Below the pieces are notes generated by a model. It saw only the letters and a list, made by a program, of their open reading frames with translations. It searched no databases and had not been told where the DNA came from. A stretch of 12,964 nt of DNA from Anaerolineaceae bacterium (GTDB lineage: Bacteria; Chloroflexota; Anaerolineae; Anaerolineales; Anaerolineaceae): NCBI GenBank assembly GCA_028699715.1, contig JAQVUC010000008.1, forward strand, positions 1-12,964, written 5' to 3'. A program made the position numbers and the translations under genes. Of the stretch, positions 1 to 6,236 are shown piece by piece; positions within the stretch are counted from its first letter, which is position 1; each line of letters begins with the position of its first letter.

Positions 1-913
1 GCTGGTTTCCATTGGCTTGCAGGATACATTGGCGTACCGCCAAACCTCAGTCCTAAGAGAAGCTAAATTATTGCCCGGCGCAAAGGCAGATGAAAGCCTT
101 AGCGATGTCCGCATCAAGAACCCGATTTCACCGGAGCGGACCGTCATGCGCCGCAGCGCTTTGGCAACCATGTTTGAACTGCTGGAACGAAACAGCAAAC
201 ACGCGGAGGGCTTGAACTTTTTTGAAATTGGGCCGGTCTTCCTGCCTGTGCCTGGCGAACAACTTCCGGAGGAACCTTTGCGGGCTGTGATAGGACTGTG
301 GGGGCAAAAGAACCAGCCCGGTTGGTCAGGACGCAAACCGGAAAAATATAGTTTTTACGATTTGAAGGGTGTCGTTGAAGCTTTTATGCAGGGACTGCAC
401 CTTGAGAATCTTGTTTTCAGAGCTTCCAAAGAGAATTCGACCTTCCATCCGGGAAAGTTCGCTGAACTTTTGGTGGAAGACGAAGTTATCGGCGTGATGG
501 GAGAAATTCACCCCCTGGTGAGACAAAACTACGATTTCTCAGAAGGCGCTGTGCTTGCGGCTGAACTGTATCTCGATAAGATCATGCCGTTGGTTCAGAA
601 GGGCTTTGAAGTCAGATCGATTTCCCCCTTCCCGGCCATGAAGGAAGATATCGCCCTGATCGTGGATGAGCAAGTCCCTGCCAGCCAGGTGGAAGCTTTG
701 ATTCGCCGCGCCGGCGGCAAATTGTTGACCGATGTGCGCCTGTTTGACCTCTTCCGGGGAGAAAAAATTGGTGCTGGCAAGAAAAGCCTGGCTTACCAAC
801 TGACTTATCAGGCTTACGACCGCACTTTGAGCGTGGCGGACGCGGCTGCCATCAGAAAGAAAATTGTTAAAGTGCTTGCCTATGAGCTTGGCGCAGTTCT
901 GAGAGATTCATAG
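1..913 (+). CDS. pheT: Phenylalanine--tRNA ligase beta subunit, C-terminal part (5' end outside the window)
   Basis: PheT is the beta chain of the alpha2-beta2 enzyme that charges tRNA-Phe in the cytoplasm. The reading frame is open from base 2, so the window holds only about the last 303 codons of a protein that is usually near 800 residues. The first part matches the catalytic-like B6/B7 region, with the typical run NPISPERTVMRRSAL followed by the FFEIGPVF segment. The last 95 or so residues are the FDX-ACB (ferredoxin-fold anticodon-binding) domain: it starts near SPFPAMKEDIALIVDE, continues through VRLFDLFRG and ends with the LAYQLTYQAYDRTL stretch. The stop is TAG at 911-913. No hairpin follows, so transcription may read into the small DsrE gene 73 bp downstream. 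The partner pheS would be expected upstream, outside the window. Identification is secure. Confidence 0.96.
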   Translation, partial: LVSIGLQDTLAYRQTSVLREAKLLPGAKADESLSDVRIKNPISPERTVMRRSALATMFELLERNSKHAEGLNFFEIGPVFLPVPGEQLPEEPLRAVIGLWGQKNQPGWSGRKPEKYSFYDLKGVVEAFMQGLHLENLVFRASKENSTFHPGKFAELLVEDEVIGVMGEIHPLVRQNYDFSEGAVLAAELYLDKIMPLVQKGFEVRSISPFPAMKEDIALIVDEQVPASQVEALIRRAGGKLLTDVRLFDLFRGEKIGAGKKSLAYQLTYQAYDRTLSVADAAAIRKKIVKVLAYELGAVLRDS

Positions 914-960
914 CGAAGAGGAAGCCTGATACTGAAACTGGAAAAAGAAATGTGTTTTGT

Positions 961-966
961 TAGAAT
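961..966 (+). promoter_or_regulatory. Possible -10 box for the DsrE-family gene
   Basis: TAGAAT lies 20 bp upstream of the ATG, a suitable place for a -10 box with a short leader. The best -35 match, CTGGAA at 938-943 with a 17-bp spacer, is poor. Readthrough from pheT is an equally good explanation for expression. Confidence 0.3.
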
Positions 967-986
967 CAAAGCTAAAAGGAGTTGTA

Positions 987-1337
987 ATGAAACAATATCA
1001 GGTCATCTTTCATTTGGATGAAGAAGCACAAGAAAAAGTGCAGTTTGTCCTCAATAACATCATCAATCTGCTCAACGATTTAGGGGATGAGACTGTAGAG
1101 GTTGCGCTCCTGGCTAACGGGCCTGCCGTAAAAGCTTTCCAGACAGACGAGGAAAGATTTTCAAAATCAGTTCTGGAGTTGCTGGAAAGAGAAGTGCGTA
1201 TTGTGCTCTGTAACAACGCGCTCAACCTGTTTGATCTTGAGCCGACAAGCATGCTGGCAGAGGCCACTATTGTGCCTTCCGGTGTGGGTGAGTTGGTCCG
1301 CAAGCAAGCGGAAGGATGGGCTTACATCCGCCCCTGA
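987..1337 (+). CDS. DsrE/DsrF-like family protein (116 aa)
   Basis: This is a small soluble protein of the DsrE-like fold, a family that includes sulfur-relay proteins and many uncharacterised proteins. Visible features are an N-terminal strand (QYQVIFHLDE), an amphipathic helix with the run FVLNNIINLL, the conserved strand VEVALLANGPAV around residues 37-48, and a cysteine, C75, in VRIVLCNNAL, the position where family members with a reactive cysteine carry it. The ATG at 987 is chosen over upstream non-ATG codons because AAAAGGAG ends 5 bp before it. The gene follows pheT by 73 bp and is closed by a strong terminator. No other sulfur-transfer genes (tusBCD, dsr) are nearby, so a sulfur-relay role cannot be assigned from context. 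The family call is fairly firm and the function is unknown. Confidence 0.82.
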   Translation: MKQYQVIFHLDEEAQEKVQFVLNNIINLLNDLGDETVEVALLANGPAVKAFQTDEERFSKSVLELLEREVRIVLCNNALNLFDLEPTSMLAEATIVPSGVGELVRKQAEGWAYIRP

Positions 1338-1350
1338 TAAAGGTTAATAA

Positions 1351-1388
1351 AAAAAGTCCTGTAGTTTTCTCAAACTGCAGGACTTTTT
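1351..1388. terminator. Bidirectional rho-independent terminator
   Basis: A 17-bp stem (1351-1367 with 1372-1388, one G-T pair) closes a TCTC loop. The stem runs from A-rich to T-rich, so either strand makes a hairpin followed by U residues. It sits between the converging dsrE-like gene (+) and the CoA-transferase beta gene (-), where a shared terminator is expected. Confidence 0.9.
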
Positions 1389-1410
1389 ATTTTAAGAAAT
1401 TAGAAACTGT

Positions 1411-2082
1411 TCAAGCAATCATCAGAGGGATTGAATCAGGATCATCGTAAATCAGATCGCAGCCGGTGTGTTGGAGCAAGTGCTCCAGGGTGGTGTGGGG
1501 GGCAATCGCGGCGATTTTCAGGCCTTCCGGTGTGCGTTCCAGGATGGCCAGATCGGTAACGATTGTATCCACTGTTCCGTTTGAGGTCAGCGGTAAGGTG
1601 CATTCTTTCAAGACCTTCGGGTCTCCGTGTTTGGTGGTATGTTCCATGGCAATGATGACTTTTTTGGCACCGGCTACCAGGTCCATGGCGCCGCCCGGAC
1701 CGGGCAGCATCTTGCCGGGCAAATACCAGTTGGCAAGATTGCCTTTTTCGTCCACTTGCAAGGCGCCGAGAACAGTGGCATCCAGATGCCCGCCGCGAAT
1801 GATCCCGAAGGAAATCGCGCTGTCAAAAGTACAGCCTCCCGGCAGGCAGACAATGTTTGCCGCGCCCGCGTCGATCAAATCAGGATCGATTTCATCCTCT
1901 TCAGCCTTGGGTCCGCAGCCCAGGATGCCATTCTCAGCCTGGATGAAGACGGTAACGCCATCGGGCAGATAGTTTGTGGCCAGAGTGGGCATGCCCACGC
2001 CCAGATCGACAACATAACCGTTCTTTAAAAGGGTGGCCACATTTTTGGCAATGAACTCGCGGATATTGATTTCTTTTTCCAT
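1411..2082 (-). CDS. atoA: 3-oxoacid/acyl-CoA:acetoacetate-type CoA-transferase, subunit B
   Basis: This is the beta subunit of a class I CoA-transferase (AtoA/CtfB/ScoB group), a cytoplasmic enzyme that moves CoA between an acyl-CoA and a carboxylate such as acetoacetate, acetate or butyrate. The catalytic glutamate is E50 in AENGILGCGP; this enzyme has Ala in place of the Ser of the common SENG form. Other family marks are LGVGMPT near residue 30, FDSAISFGIIRGGH, LPGKMLPGPGGAMDLVAGAKKVI, and the MEHTTKHG segment. The length of 223 aa is normal. Its ATG overlaps the stop of subunit A by one base (TAATG), so translation is probably coupled. The substrate cannot be told from sequence: butyrate-acetoacetate and succinyl-CoA:3-ketoacid enzymes share these motifs. 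Confidence 0.93.
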   Translation of the reverse strand: MEKEINIREFIAKNVATLLKNGYVVDLGVGMPTLATNYLPDGVTVFIQAENGILGCGPKAEEDEIDPDLIDAGAANIVCLPGGCTFDSAISFGIIRGGHLDATVLGALQVDEKGNLANWYLPGKMLPGPGGAMDLVAGAKKVIIAMEHTTKHGDPKVLKECTLPLTSNGTVDTIVTDLAILERTPEGLKIAAIAPHTTLEHLLQHTGCDLIYDDPDSIPLMIA

Positions 2083-2768
2083 TAGGTCCCCTTTTCGGAT
2101 TGAACAACCATATCAACAAAAATGCTGGGGATATCAATGTGATCGAAGTTTAGCTGACCAACTTCCACGATTTCATCTGCTTCAAGAATCGTAAATCTTG
2201 CCGCGGGTGCCATGATGGTATTGAAATTCTTGGATGTGCCGTGGCAGATGGCATTGCCCATTTTGTCGGCTTTAGTCGCTTTGACCAGGGCAATATCGGC
2301 TTTCAAGGGCTTTTCAAGGAAATACTCCTCACCATCCACCTCGATGATGGGCTTGCCTTCGCTGATCTGCGTGTGAATGCCAACCTTGGTCAGAAATCCA
2401 CCAATCCCAAAAGCGCCAGCACGGATGCGTTCCGCCAGCGTACCCTGCGGGATGATTTCCAACTCAAGTTCCCCAGCTTCCCACATCGGACGCAGGTCTG
2501 TGTTGGTTGCCAGGTATGAAATGCGCACAGTGGGGATTCGTCCGGCTTTGATCATGCTCGCGGCAGGATACCAAATGCCTCCTTCGGCATTGCTGCAGTT
2601 GTTGCAAATCAGAGTGAGCTCTTTTGCCGGGCTCTCAGACAGCCATCTGAGCAGGGTGCCGGGCACGCCAACTTTGTTGAATCCTCCCACCATAACACTG
2701 GAACCATCCTTAAATTGATCCAGTGCCTCAGCTTTTGTTTTTACTTTATCAGGGGCTGCTTTTCCCAC
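2082..2768 (-). CDS. atoD: 3-oxoacid/acyl-CoA:acetoacetate-type CoA-transferase, subunit A
   Basis: This is the alpha subunit (AtoD/CtfA/ScoA group), the partner of the gene just downstream. It forms the CoA-binding half of the heteromeric enzyme. The family segments are present in order: the GGFNKVGVPGTLL glycine-rich start near residue 28, LICNNCSNAEGGI, the LELEIIPQGTLAERIRAG run, GIGGFLTKVG (a conserved glycine-rich turn), and ADIALVKATKADKMGN. The length of 228 aa is typical. The start is GTG at 2768-2766, supported by AAGGAG 4 bp upstream; a second AGGAG lies 8 bp further up, and I see no ATG that would give a better start. A consensus TATAAT on this strand lies about 45 bp upstream. 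The pair ends at the 1351-1388 terminator, making a two-gene operon. Confidence 0.93.
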   Translation of the reverse strand: MGKAAPDKVKTKAEALDQFKDGSSVMVGGFNKVGVPGTLLRWLSESPAKELTLICNNCSNAEGGIWYPAASMIKAGRIPTVRISYLATNTDLRPMWEAGELELEIIPQGTLAERIRAGAFGIGGFLTKVGIHTQISEGKPIIEVDGEEYFLEKPLKADIALVKATKADKMGNAICHGTSKNFNTIMAPAARFTILEADEIVEVGQLNFDHIDIPSIFVDMVVQSEKGT

Positions 2769-2810
2769 AGAACTCCTTTCCTCCTATTAGCGGTGAGCAT
2801 AGGTCTGGAT

Positions 2811-2816
2811 ATTATA
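2811..2816 (-). promoter_or_regulatory. Probable -10 box of the CoA-transferase operon
   Basis: On the - strand this reads TATAAT, a perfect -10 consensus, 42 bp before the GTG start of subunit A and just after the terminator of the preceding gene. No good -35 hexamer is found at 16-18 bp, so activation or a weak -35 must be assumed. Confidence 0.5.
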
Positions 2817-2843
2817 CAGTGAAAAAGAAGCAATTCTTAATTT

Positions 2844-2868
2844 AAAAGTCCTGCCTGGCAGGACTTTT
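2844..2868 (-). terminator. Rho-independent terminator after the DUF368 gene
   Basis: AAAAGTCCTG and CAGGACTTTT pair over 10 bp around a CCTGG centre (the outer arms are 2844-2855 and 2857-2868). It begins 6 bp past the stop codon of the DUF368 gene. On the - strand the U-tract is short (UUUUAAAUU). The stem core is the same as in the terminator at 1351-1388. Confidence 0.75.
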
Positions 2869-2874
2869 GACTGA

Positions 2875-3777
2875 TCAAAATAATGACTCATGCGGATTTT
2901 TTTCATCCAGTTTTGCCAGGCCAAAGGAAGCCGCCGCCGCAACGATGAAGAGGATCGCGCATACCAGAATTGTGCCCCAGCCACTCACTCCGGAAGGGAT
3001 GATGGCGGCGGTTGAGCCAAGCACCACCCCAATGATCAGGTGATACATGAAGGTGTAGTGCTTTTTGAAAAGCCAGTTGACCAGTTTGGCGAAGAGGAAA
3101 ATCACCAAAACCACGCCCAAAACCAAGGGGATGATGACACCCAATTCCAAATTTTTGATACCGTTTGCCATGGGTTGGTAGAGCCCTAGGTAAATCAGGA
3201 AGTTTGAGGGGCTGAGACCAGGAACAACCAGCCCGAGCCCGGTCAGAGCGCCGCTCAACACCCAGGCCAAAAAGTTTGGCTGCATTTCGACCGTGCGTAT
3301 CGTTTCCATCCAGCGCATCAGGAAAAAGGTACCTACAGCCGCCAGCGCTAAGAGCGCCCAATGCCACTGTTTGCGCCCTTCTTTTCCGGCAGTTTTCAGC
3401 AGAGAAGGAATTGTGCCGGCAATGAAGCCAATAAAAAGCCAGGTGAACTGGGCCGCAAAATTCTCAAAGGCGTAATCGATAACTGCTGAGAAGGCGATCA
3501 CACCGATGACGCCTCCGATCCCGACCGGCAGAAAGTAGCGCAGGTGCTGGACGAATTTATTGCGGATATTGGCTAACCAGCGCACAAGCGGTTCGTAAAT
3601 GCCAAAAACCACCAATAAAACACCCCCCGAAAGCCCGGGTGTGATTGCCCCGATCCCGGCCAGGATGCCTTTCAAGAAGCGCACAATCCAACCGATGACA
3701 GGGTTGCCTGTGGGTTGATCGGCTTGAGTTTCGATTGTTTTGTCTGTTTTGTTCATAAGTTCCTTGTCAGAATTCAT
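2875..3777 (-). CDS. DUF368 (PopT-family) polyprenyl-phosphate transporter, membrane protein
   Basis: This is a polytopic inner-membrane protein of the DUF368 family. Members of this family (PopT) were shown to help return undecaprenyl phosphate, the lipid carrier of cell-wall and surface-glycan synthesis, across the membrane. The family's two re-entrant-type motifs are both visible: AITPGLSGGV at residues 44-53 and VVPGLSPSN at 184-192, one in each half, as expected of an internally duplicated fold. Between and after them are roughly eight hydrophobic segments. The N-terminus is a polar tail of about 26 residues. The start is uncertain: ATG at 3777 has a weak ribosome site, while an in-frame ATG at 3756 (residue 8) has AAGGA 5 bp upstream. 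The protein is therefore 300 or 293 aa. The gene stands alone between two terminators. The family assignment is firm, and the transport role is inferred from the family. Confidence 0.9.
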   Translation of the reverse strand: MNSDKELMNKTDKTIETQADQPTGNPVIGWIVRFLKGILAGIGAITPGLSGGVLLVVFGIYEPLVRWLANIRNKFVQHLRYFLPVGIGGVIGVIAFSAVIDYAFENFAAQFTWLFIGFIAGTIPSLLKTAGKEGRKQWHWALLALAAVGTFFLMRWMETIRTVEMQPNFLAWVLSGALTGLGLVVPGLSPSNFLIYLGLYQPMANGIKNLELGVIIPLVLGVVLVIFLFAKLVNWLFKKHYTFMYHLIIGVVLGSTAAIIPSGVSGWGTILVCAILFIVAAAASFGLAKLDEKNPHESLF

Positions 3778-3806
3778 ACTCTCGCTCTTTCGCGGATATC
3801 GTGTTC

Positions 3807-3836
3807 ATTCTACAACAAAGTGGGAATCTTTGGAAA
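3807..3836 (-). promoter_or_regulatory. Possible promoter of the DUF368 gene
   Basis: On the - strand TTTCCA (3836-3831) and TAGAAT (3812-3807) are 18 bp apart and match four and five positions of the -35 and -10 consensus. The site lies between the padR terminator and the DUF368 start, with a leader of about 20-50 bases depending on which start is used. Confidence 0.4.
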
Positions 3837-3869
3837 CGCAGACTGGATGAAAAAAATTCAATTTGGGAT

Positions 3870-3906
3870 AAAAAGAAAAAAAATGGACCGTGTTTCTGAT
3901 CCATTT
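3870..3906 (-). terminator. Rho-independent terminator of the cupin-padR unit
   Basis: On the - strand AAATGGATC (3906-3898) pairs with GGTCCATTT (3889-3881) over 9 bp with one G-T pair and an 8-base loop. It is followed by a long T-rich tract interrupted by one C (about 3883-3870). It lies 100 bp past the padR stop and before the DUF368 gene. Confidence 0.75.
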
Positions 3907-4005
3907 ATTCATACCTTGCAGCTCAGTTAATTTTGTTGCCCTTAAAGTCTGGTATCAAAGAAAGTCTTCAAAGCCGATTTCACAATAAGAAAATTGGCCC
4001 TCTGC

Positions 4006-4566
4006 TTAATTACTCCCTGAGGCTTTTTTTAATTGCTCCTCCAGGTAATCCAGCCAATGCAGGGTGGCTCTGTCGCGATAGAGGCGATAGGAATGTACGA
4101 ACAGTTCATCCAGATTTTCCTGGTTGTTTTCGGGTAATTCCTTGAGCAGATGATCATACCATCTCTGACAGACCTCACGTTGTTTTTTGATCAGATCCAG
4201 CGCTTGATCGATCCCATAACGCCGGGCGATGATCAGTTTTCCAAGGAAATTCATGCGGATATCCCGGGCTTTTTGCACCGGGCTGGAGATCCAATCCAGC
4301 AAAGACTGCTTGCCTGTTGGAGTAAGTTTGAAAACGATCCTTGCTGGCAGGGAGCTTGTCTCAGTGCTGGGGATTTGTTCAATATAGCCGTTGGACTCCA
4401 AGCGCTCGAGCTTGGAATACAAGAGTGATTGTTTGAGATTCCAAATTTTGCCGATCCCAGCCATTTGCTCCAGCTTCTGGTGGATCTCATAACCATGCAT
4501 GGGTTCCTCGTCCAACAAGGCCAGGATAGAGTGTTCCATTGCTAAAGGTAAAGCTTGGCGAGCCAT
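4006..4566 (-). CDS. PadR-family transcriptional regulator
   Basis: This is a DNA-binding repressor-type protein of 186 aa. Residues about 8-85 form the PadR winged helix: MEHSILALLDEEPMHGYEIH gives helices 1-2, LLYSKLERLESNGYIE gives the recognition helix and start of the wing, and IVFKLTPTGKQSL gives the second wing strand and following helix. Residues about 90-186 are the helical PadR C-terminal (Vir-type) dimerisation region, with charged helices such as KKQREVCQRWYDHLLKEL and DYLEEQLKK. ATG at 4566 has AAGGAAA just upstream. It follows the cupin gene by 41 bp on the same strand and very likely shares its transcript. PadR proteins usually repress their own operon, so the cupin gene and perhaps the divergent yitT-like gene are likely targets. 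The ligand is unknown. Confidence 0.92.
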   Translation of the reverse strand: MARQALPLAMEHSILALLDEEPMHGYEIHQKLEQMAGIGKIWNLKQSLLYSKLERLESNGYIEQIPSTETSSLPARIVFKLTPTGKQSLLDWISSPVQKARDIRMNFLGKLIIARRYGIDQALDLIKKQREVCQRWYDHLLKELPENNQENLDELFVHSYRLYRDRATLHWLDYLEEQLKKASGSN

Positions 4567-4607
4567 AATTTTCCTTTCTTAGACCTGACACAGAAGGTCA
4601 AACGTGC

Positions 4608-4964
4608 TTACTTCTCTAGAAGAATTGTCTTATCTGCCTTATTGGGAACCAGGCAGAGAAATTGAAAATCTTCCTCCCCGATGGTCTGGTAACTATGAGG
4701 GATTTCAGCTGGAATAAAAAGCACATCCCCGGGCTGGACTTCGTACGGCACATCGTCAATGGTGACAATGGCTCTGCCGTTCAGCACGTATTGTTCGTGT
4801 TCAACCAGGTTAAAGTGCCGGGGCATGGAGCCACCGCTCTGGATAGTAAAATTGCGCATAGCAAAGTTGGGGGCTTCTTCATCAGAAATCAGAACGGCTT
4901 TTGAAGCGCCTGTACCCACGGTCAGGGGGACTGCGGGGACATCTTGACTGTGTTTAACGGACAT
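4608..4964 (-). CDS. Small single-domain cupin protein (118 aa)
   Basis: This is a single cupin beta-barrel domain covering nearly the whole protein. Motif 1 is GGSMPRHFNLVEHEQYVLNG (residues 44-63), with H50, H56 and E57 as possible metal ligands; the position where many relatives have the second His of HxH is N52. Motif 2 is PGDVLFIPAEIPHSY (78-92), with H90. The rest is short strands, as expected for the fold. ATG at 4964 is preceded by GGAAGGT. It is the first gene of a two-gene unit with padR. Cupins of this size include sugar isomerases, dioxygenase-like proteins and ligand sensors, and nothing here decides which; a PadR neighbour often means a small-molecule or stress response. The fold call is firm and the function unknown. 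Confidence 0.88.
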   Translation of the reverse strand: MSVKHSQDVPAVPLTVGTGASKAVLISDEEAPNFAMRNFTIQSGGSMPRHFNLVEHEQYVLNGRAIVTIDDVPYEVQPGDVLFIPAEIPHSYQTIGEEDFQFLCLVPNKADKTILLEK

Positions 4965-5018
4965 AAGACCTTCCTTTCCCTCACTTAATCTTAACTCAAT
5001 TTTTCTAAGGTGGAGCGG

Positions 5019-5032
5019 AAAGTTCGAACTTT
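5019..5032. promoter_or_regulatory. Perfect 14-bp palindrome in the cupin/yitT divergent region (candidate operator)
   Basis: AAAGTTCGAACTTT is its own reverse complement. It lies 55 bp upstream of the cupin start and 83 bp upstream of the yitT-like start, in the 150-bp region shared by the two divergent units. A 5-bp inverted repeat, GGACT-TTT-AGTCC, follows at 5034-5046. PadR proteins bind palindromes of about this length, and a padR gene is in the flanking unit, so a PadR operator is the natural guess; no direct proof is visible. Confidence 0.45.
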
Positions 5033-5081
5033 TGGACTTTTAGTCCCGGGAAAGTGAAAATATTTTGCTATTGTGGAAAGA

Positions 5082-5087
5082 TACAAT
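5082..5087 (+). promoter_or_regulatory. Possible -10 box of the yitT-like gene
   Basis: TACAAT matches five of six -10 positions, 27 bp before the ATG. No convincing -35 is found 16-18 bp upstream, which leaves room for an activator or a weak promoter. Confidence 0.35.
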
Positions 5088-5114
5088 CCTTGAGAAGGGA
5101 TGTAAAATTGAAGC

Positions 5115-6014
5115 ATGTCAGCTGAACCACTCTCAAGTGTAACTCGCAAAAAAGCCCTCTGGCAGGAAGCGGGTGACTATCTGATCTGCGTCCTGGGCGG
5201 GCTGATTTACGCCCTGGGGATCAACCTGCTTGTGCTTCCTTTTGGGCTTTATATCGGGAACCTGACCGGTATCGCCAAAATCCTGTTTGAATTACTTCAA
5301 AACGTGATCCCGGGTCAGCAAGACCTCACCGGTATCATCCTGCTTGCCCTGAATTTGCCCTTGTTGCTGATTTCTTTCCGGTCGATCAACCGCAAGTTCT
5401 TTTTCAAAACCATCATCACTGTCATCACGGTTACGGCGGTGATGAGCTTTGTGCCGGTCAAAGCCATCATCCCGGGTTTGGATGATTTGCTGACCATAAC
5501 CATGATCGGTGGCATCGTTTGTGGCTTTGGGGTTGGGCTCAGCCTGAGGGCGGGCGGTTCTTCAGGCGGGGTTGATATTCTGGGAGTTTACATCAGCCTG
5601 ACAAAACCGGACTTTAGCGTGGGCAAGGTGAGTCTGCTGATCAGTTTGCTGGTTTACGCGTATGCTCTTTTCACCAGTCCCCCTGTGATTGTGGTCTATT
5701 CGATCATCTTTACCATGGTTTACATGCTGCTTGTGGACCGGGTGCACTATCAGAACGTCAAGATCAGTGTGATGGTTGTGAGCAAAAAGCAGGAGATCTT
5801 GCCCTATATTATCGAGGAAACGCAACGCAGCGCCACTTACTGGCAAGGGCATGGAGCCTATACGGGAGCGGATTTCTTTGTGATCAACACGGTGGTATCC
5901 AAGTACGAATTGCTTCGCCTGCGCAAAGGCATCCTGGAGCGTGACCCCCAGGCTTTTTTGATCGAGAACAATGCGGTCAATGTGACCGGCTACTTTCCAT
6001 CGCATTTCTTTTAG
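5115..6014 (+). CDS. YitT-family membrane protein (DUF161/DUF2179)
   Basis: This is a polytopic membrane protein of the YitT family, 299 aa, the usual length. An N-terminal region of about five or six hydrophobic segments carries the two halves of the YitT domain: the first has LVLPFGLYIGNLTGIA at about residues 39-54, the second the hallmark GGSSGGVDILG at 147-157. Residues about 215-299 form the cytoplasmic DUF2179 domain, with VSKKQEILPYIIEE, GHGAYTG and the DPQAFLIEN segment near the end. The function of the family is not established. ATG at 5115 is the only plausible start because an in-frame TGA lies just upstream, but its ribosome site is poor: AAGGGA sits 14 bp away, and an ATG-TAA start-stop pair (5100-5105) lies between. 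The gene is divergent from cupin-padR. No strong terminator follows. Confidence 0.93.
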   Translation: MSAEPLSSVTRKKALWQEAGDYLICVLGGLIYALGINLLVLPFGLYIGNLTGIAKILFELLQNVIPGQQDLTGIILLALNLPLLLISFRSINRKFFFKTIITVITVTAVMSFVPVKAIIPGLDDLLTITMIGGIVCGFGVGLSLRAGGSSGGVDILGVYISLTKPDFSVGKVSLLISLLVYAYALFTSPPVIVVYSIIFTMVYMLLVDRVHYQNVKISVMVVSKKQEILPYIIEETQRSATYWQGHGAYTGADFFVINTVVSKYELLRLRKGILERDPQAFLIENNAVNVTGYFPSHFF

Positions 6015-6090
6015 CTTGAATTTGAATGGTTTCGATTTTTTCTGTGGATGGATTGAAAAATCTGGTTTTTGGTACTTTTAAATTGAAGCA

Positions 6091-6170
6091 TTTCTTTGCT
6101 GTTCAACAAAGAAAGATTGTTTGAACAAAACCCTTCAGAAATAAAAACTGGTAAAATTTATTTTGTTCAA
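6091..6170 (+). promoter_or_regulatory. Inverted-repeat cluster in the leader of the BMP ABC-transporter operon
   Basis: Three inverted repeats overlap here, upstream of the operon start at 6237. TTTCTTTG (6091-6098) pairs with CAAAGAAA (6107-6114). TGTTCAA (6100-6106) pairs with TTGAACA (6121-6127). TTGAACAAAA (6121-6130) pairs perfectly with TTTTGTTCAA (6161-6170). The central TTGAACA can pair with either side, so the structures are mutually exclusive in RNA; as DNA, the three TTGAACA boxes could be operators. The rest of the 222-bp gap is AT-rich with no ORF. TAAAAT at 6152-6157 could be a -10 box but lacks a -35. Confidence 0.45.
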
Positions 6171-6236
6171 CTTTTAGCCAGACCCACATTTTTAACAAAA
6201 TCTGCAGCACCGAGCTATCTTTAGGAGCAGAAGTAT

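Noticed and set aside
1466..1972. Long open frame of 168 codons on the + strand opposite the CoA-transferase beta gene
   Set aside because: It is antisense to a well-conserved gene, has no ribosome site and its translation lacks any protein-like pattern. Similar mirror frames opposite the other genes were rejected for the same reason.
6034..6062. Possible terminator after the yitT-like gene (GATTTTTTC with GAAAAATC)
   Set aside because: The stem is almost all A-T with a bulge and a 12-base loop. It is too weak to call.
6015..6236. Purine riboswitch upstream of the nucleoside-type transporter
   Set aside because: The conserved junction and loop sequences of the purine aptamer are not visible; only the TTGAACA repeats are.
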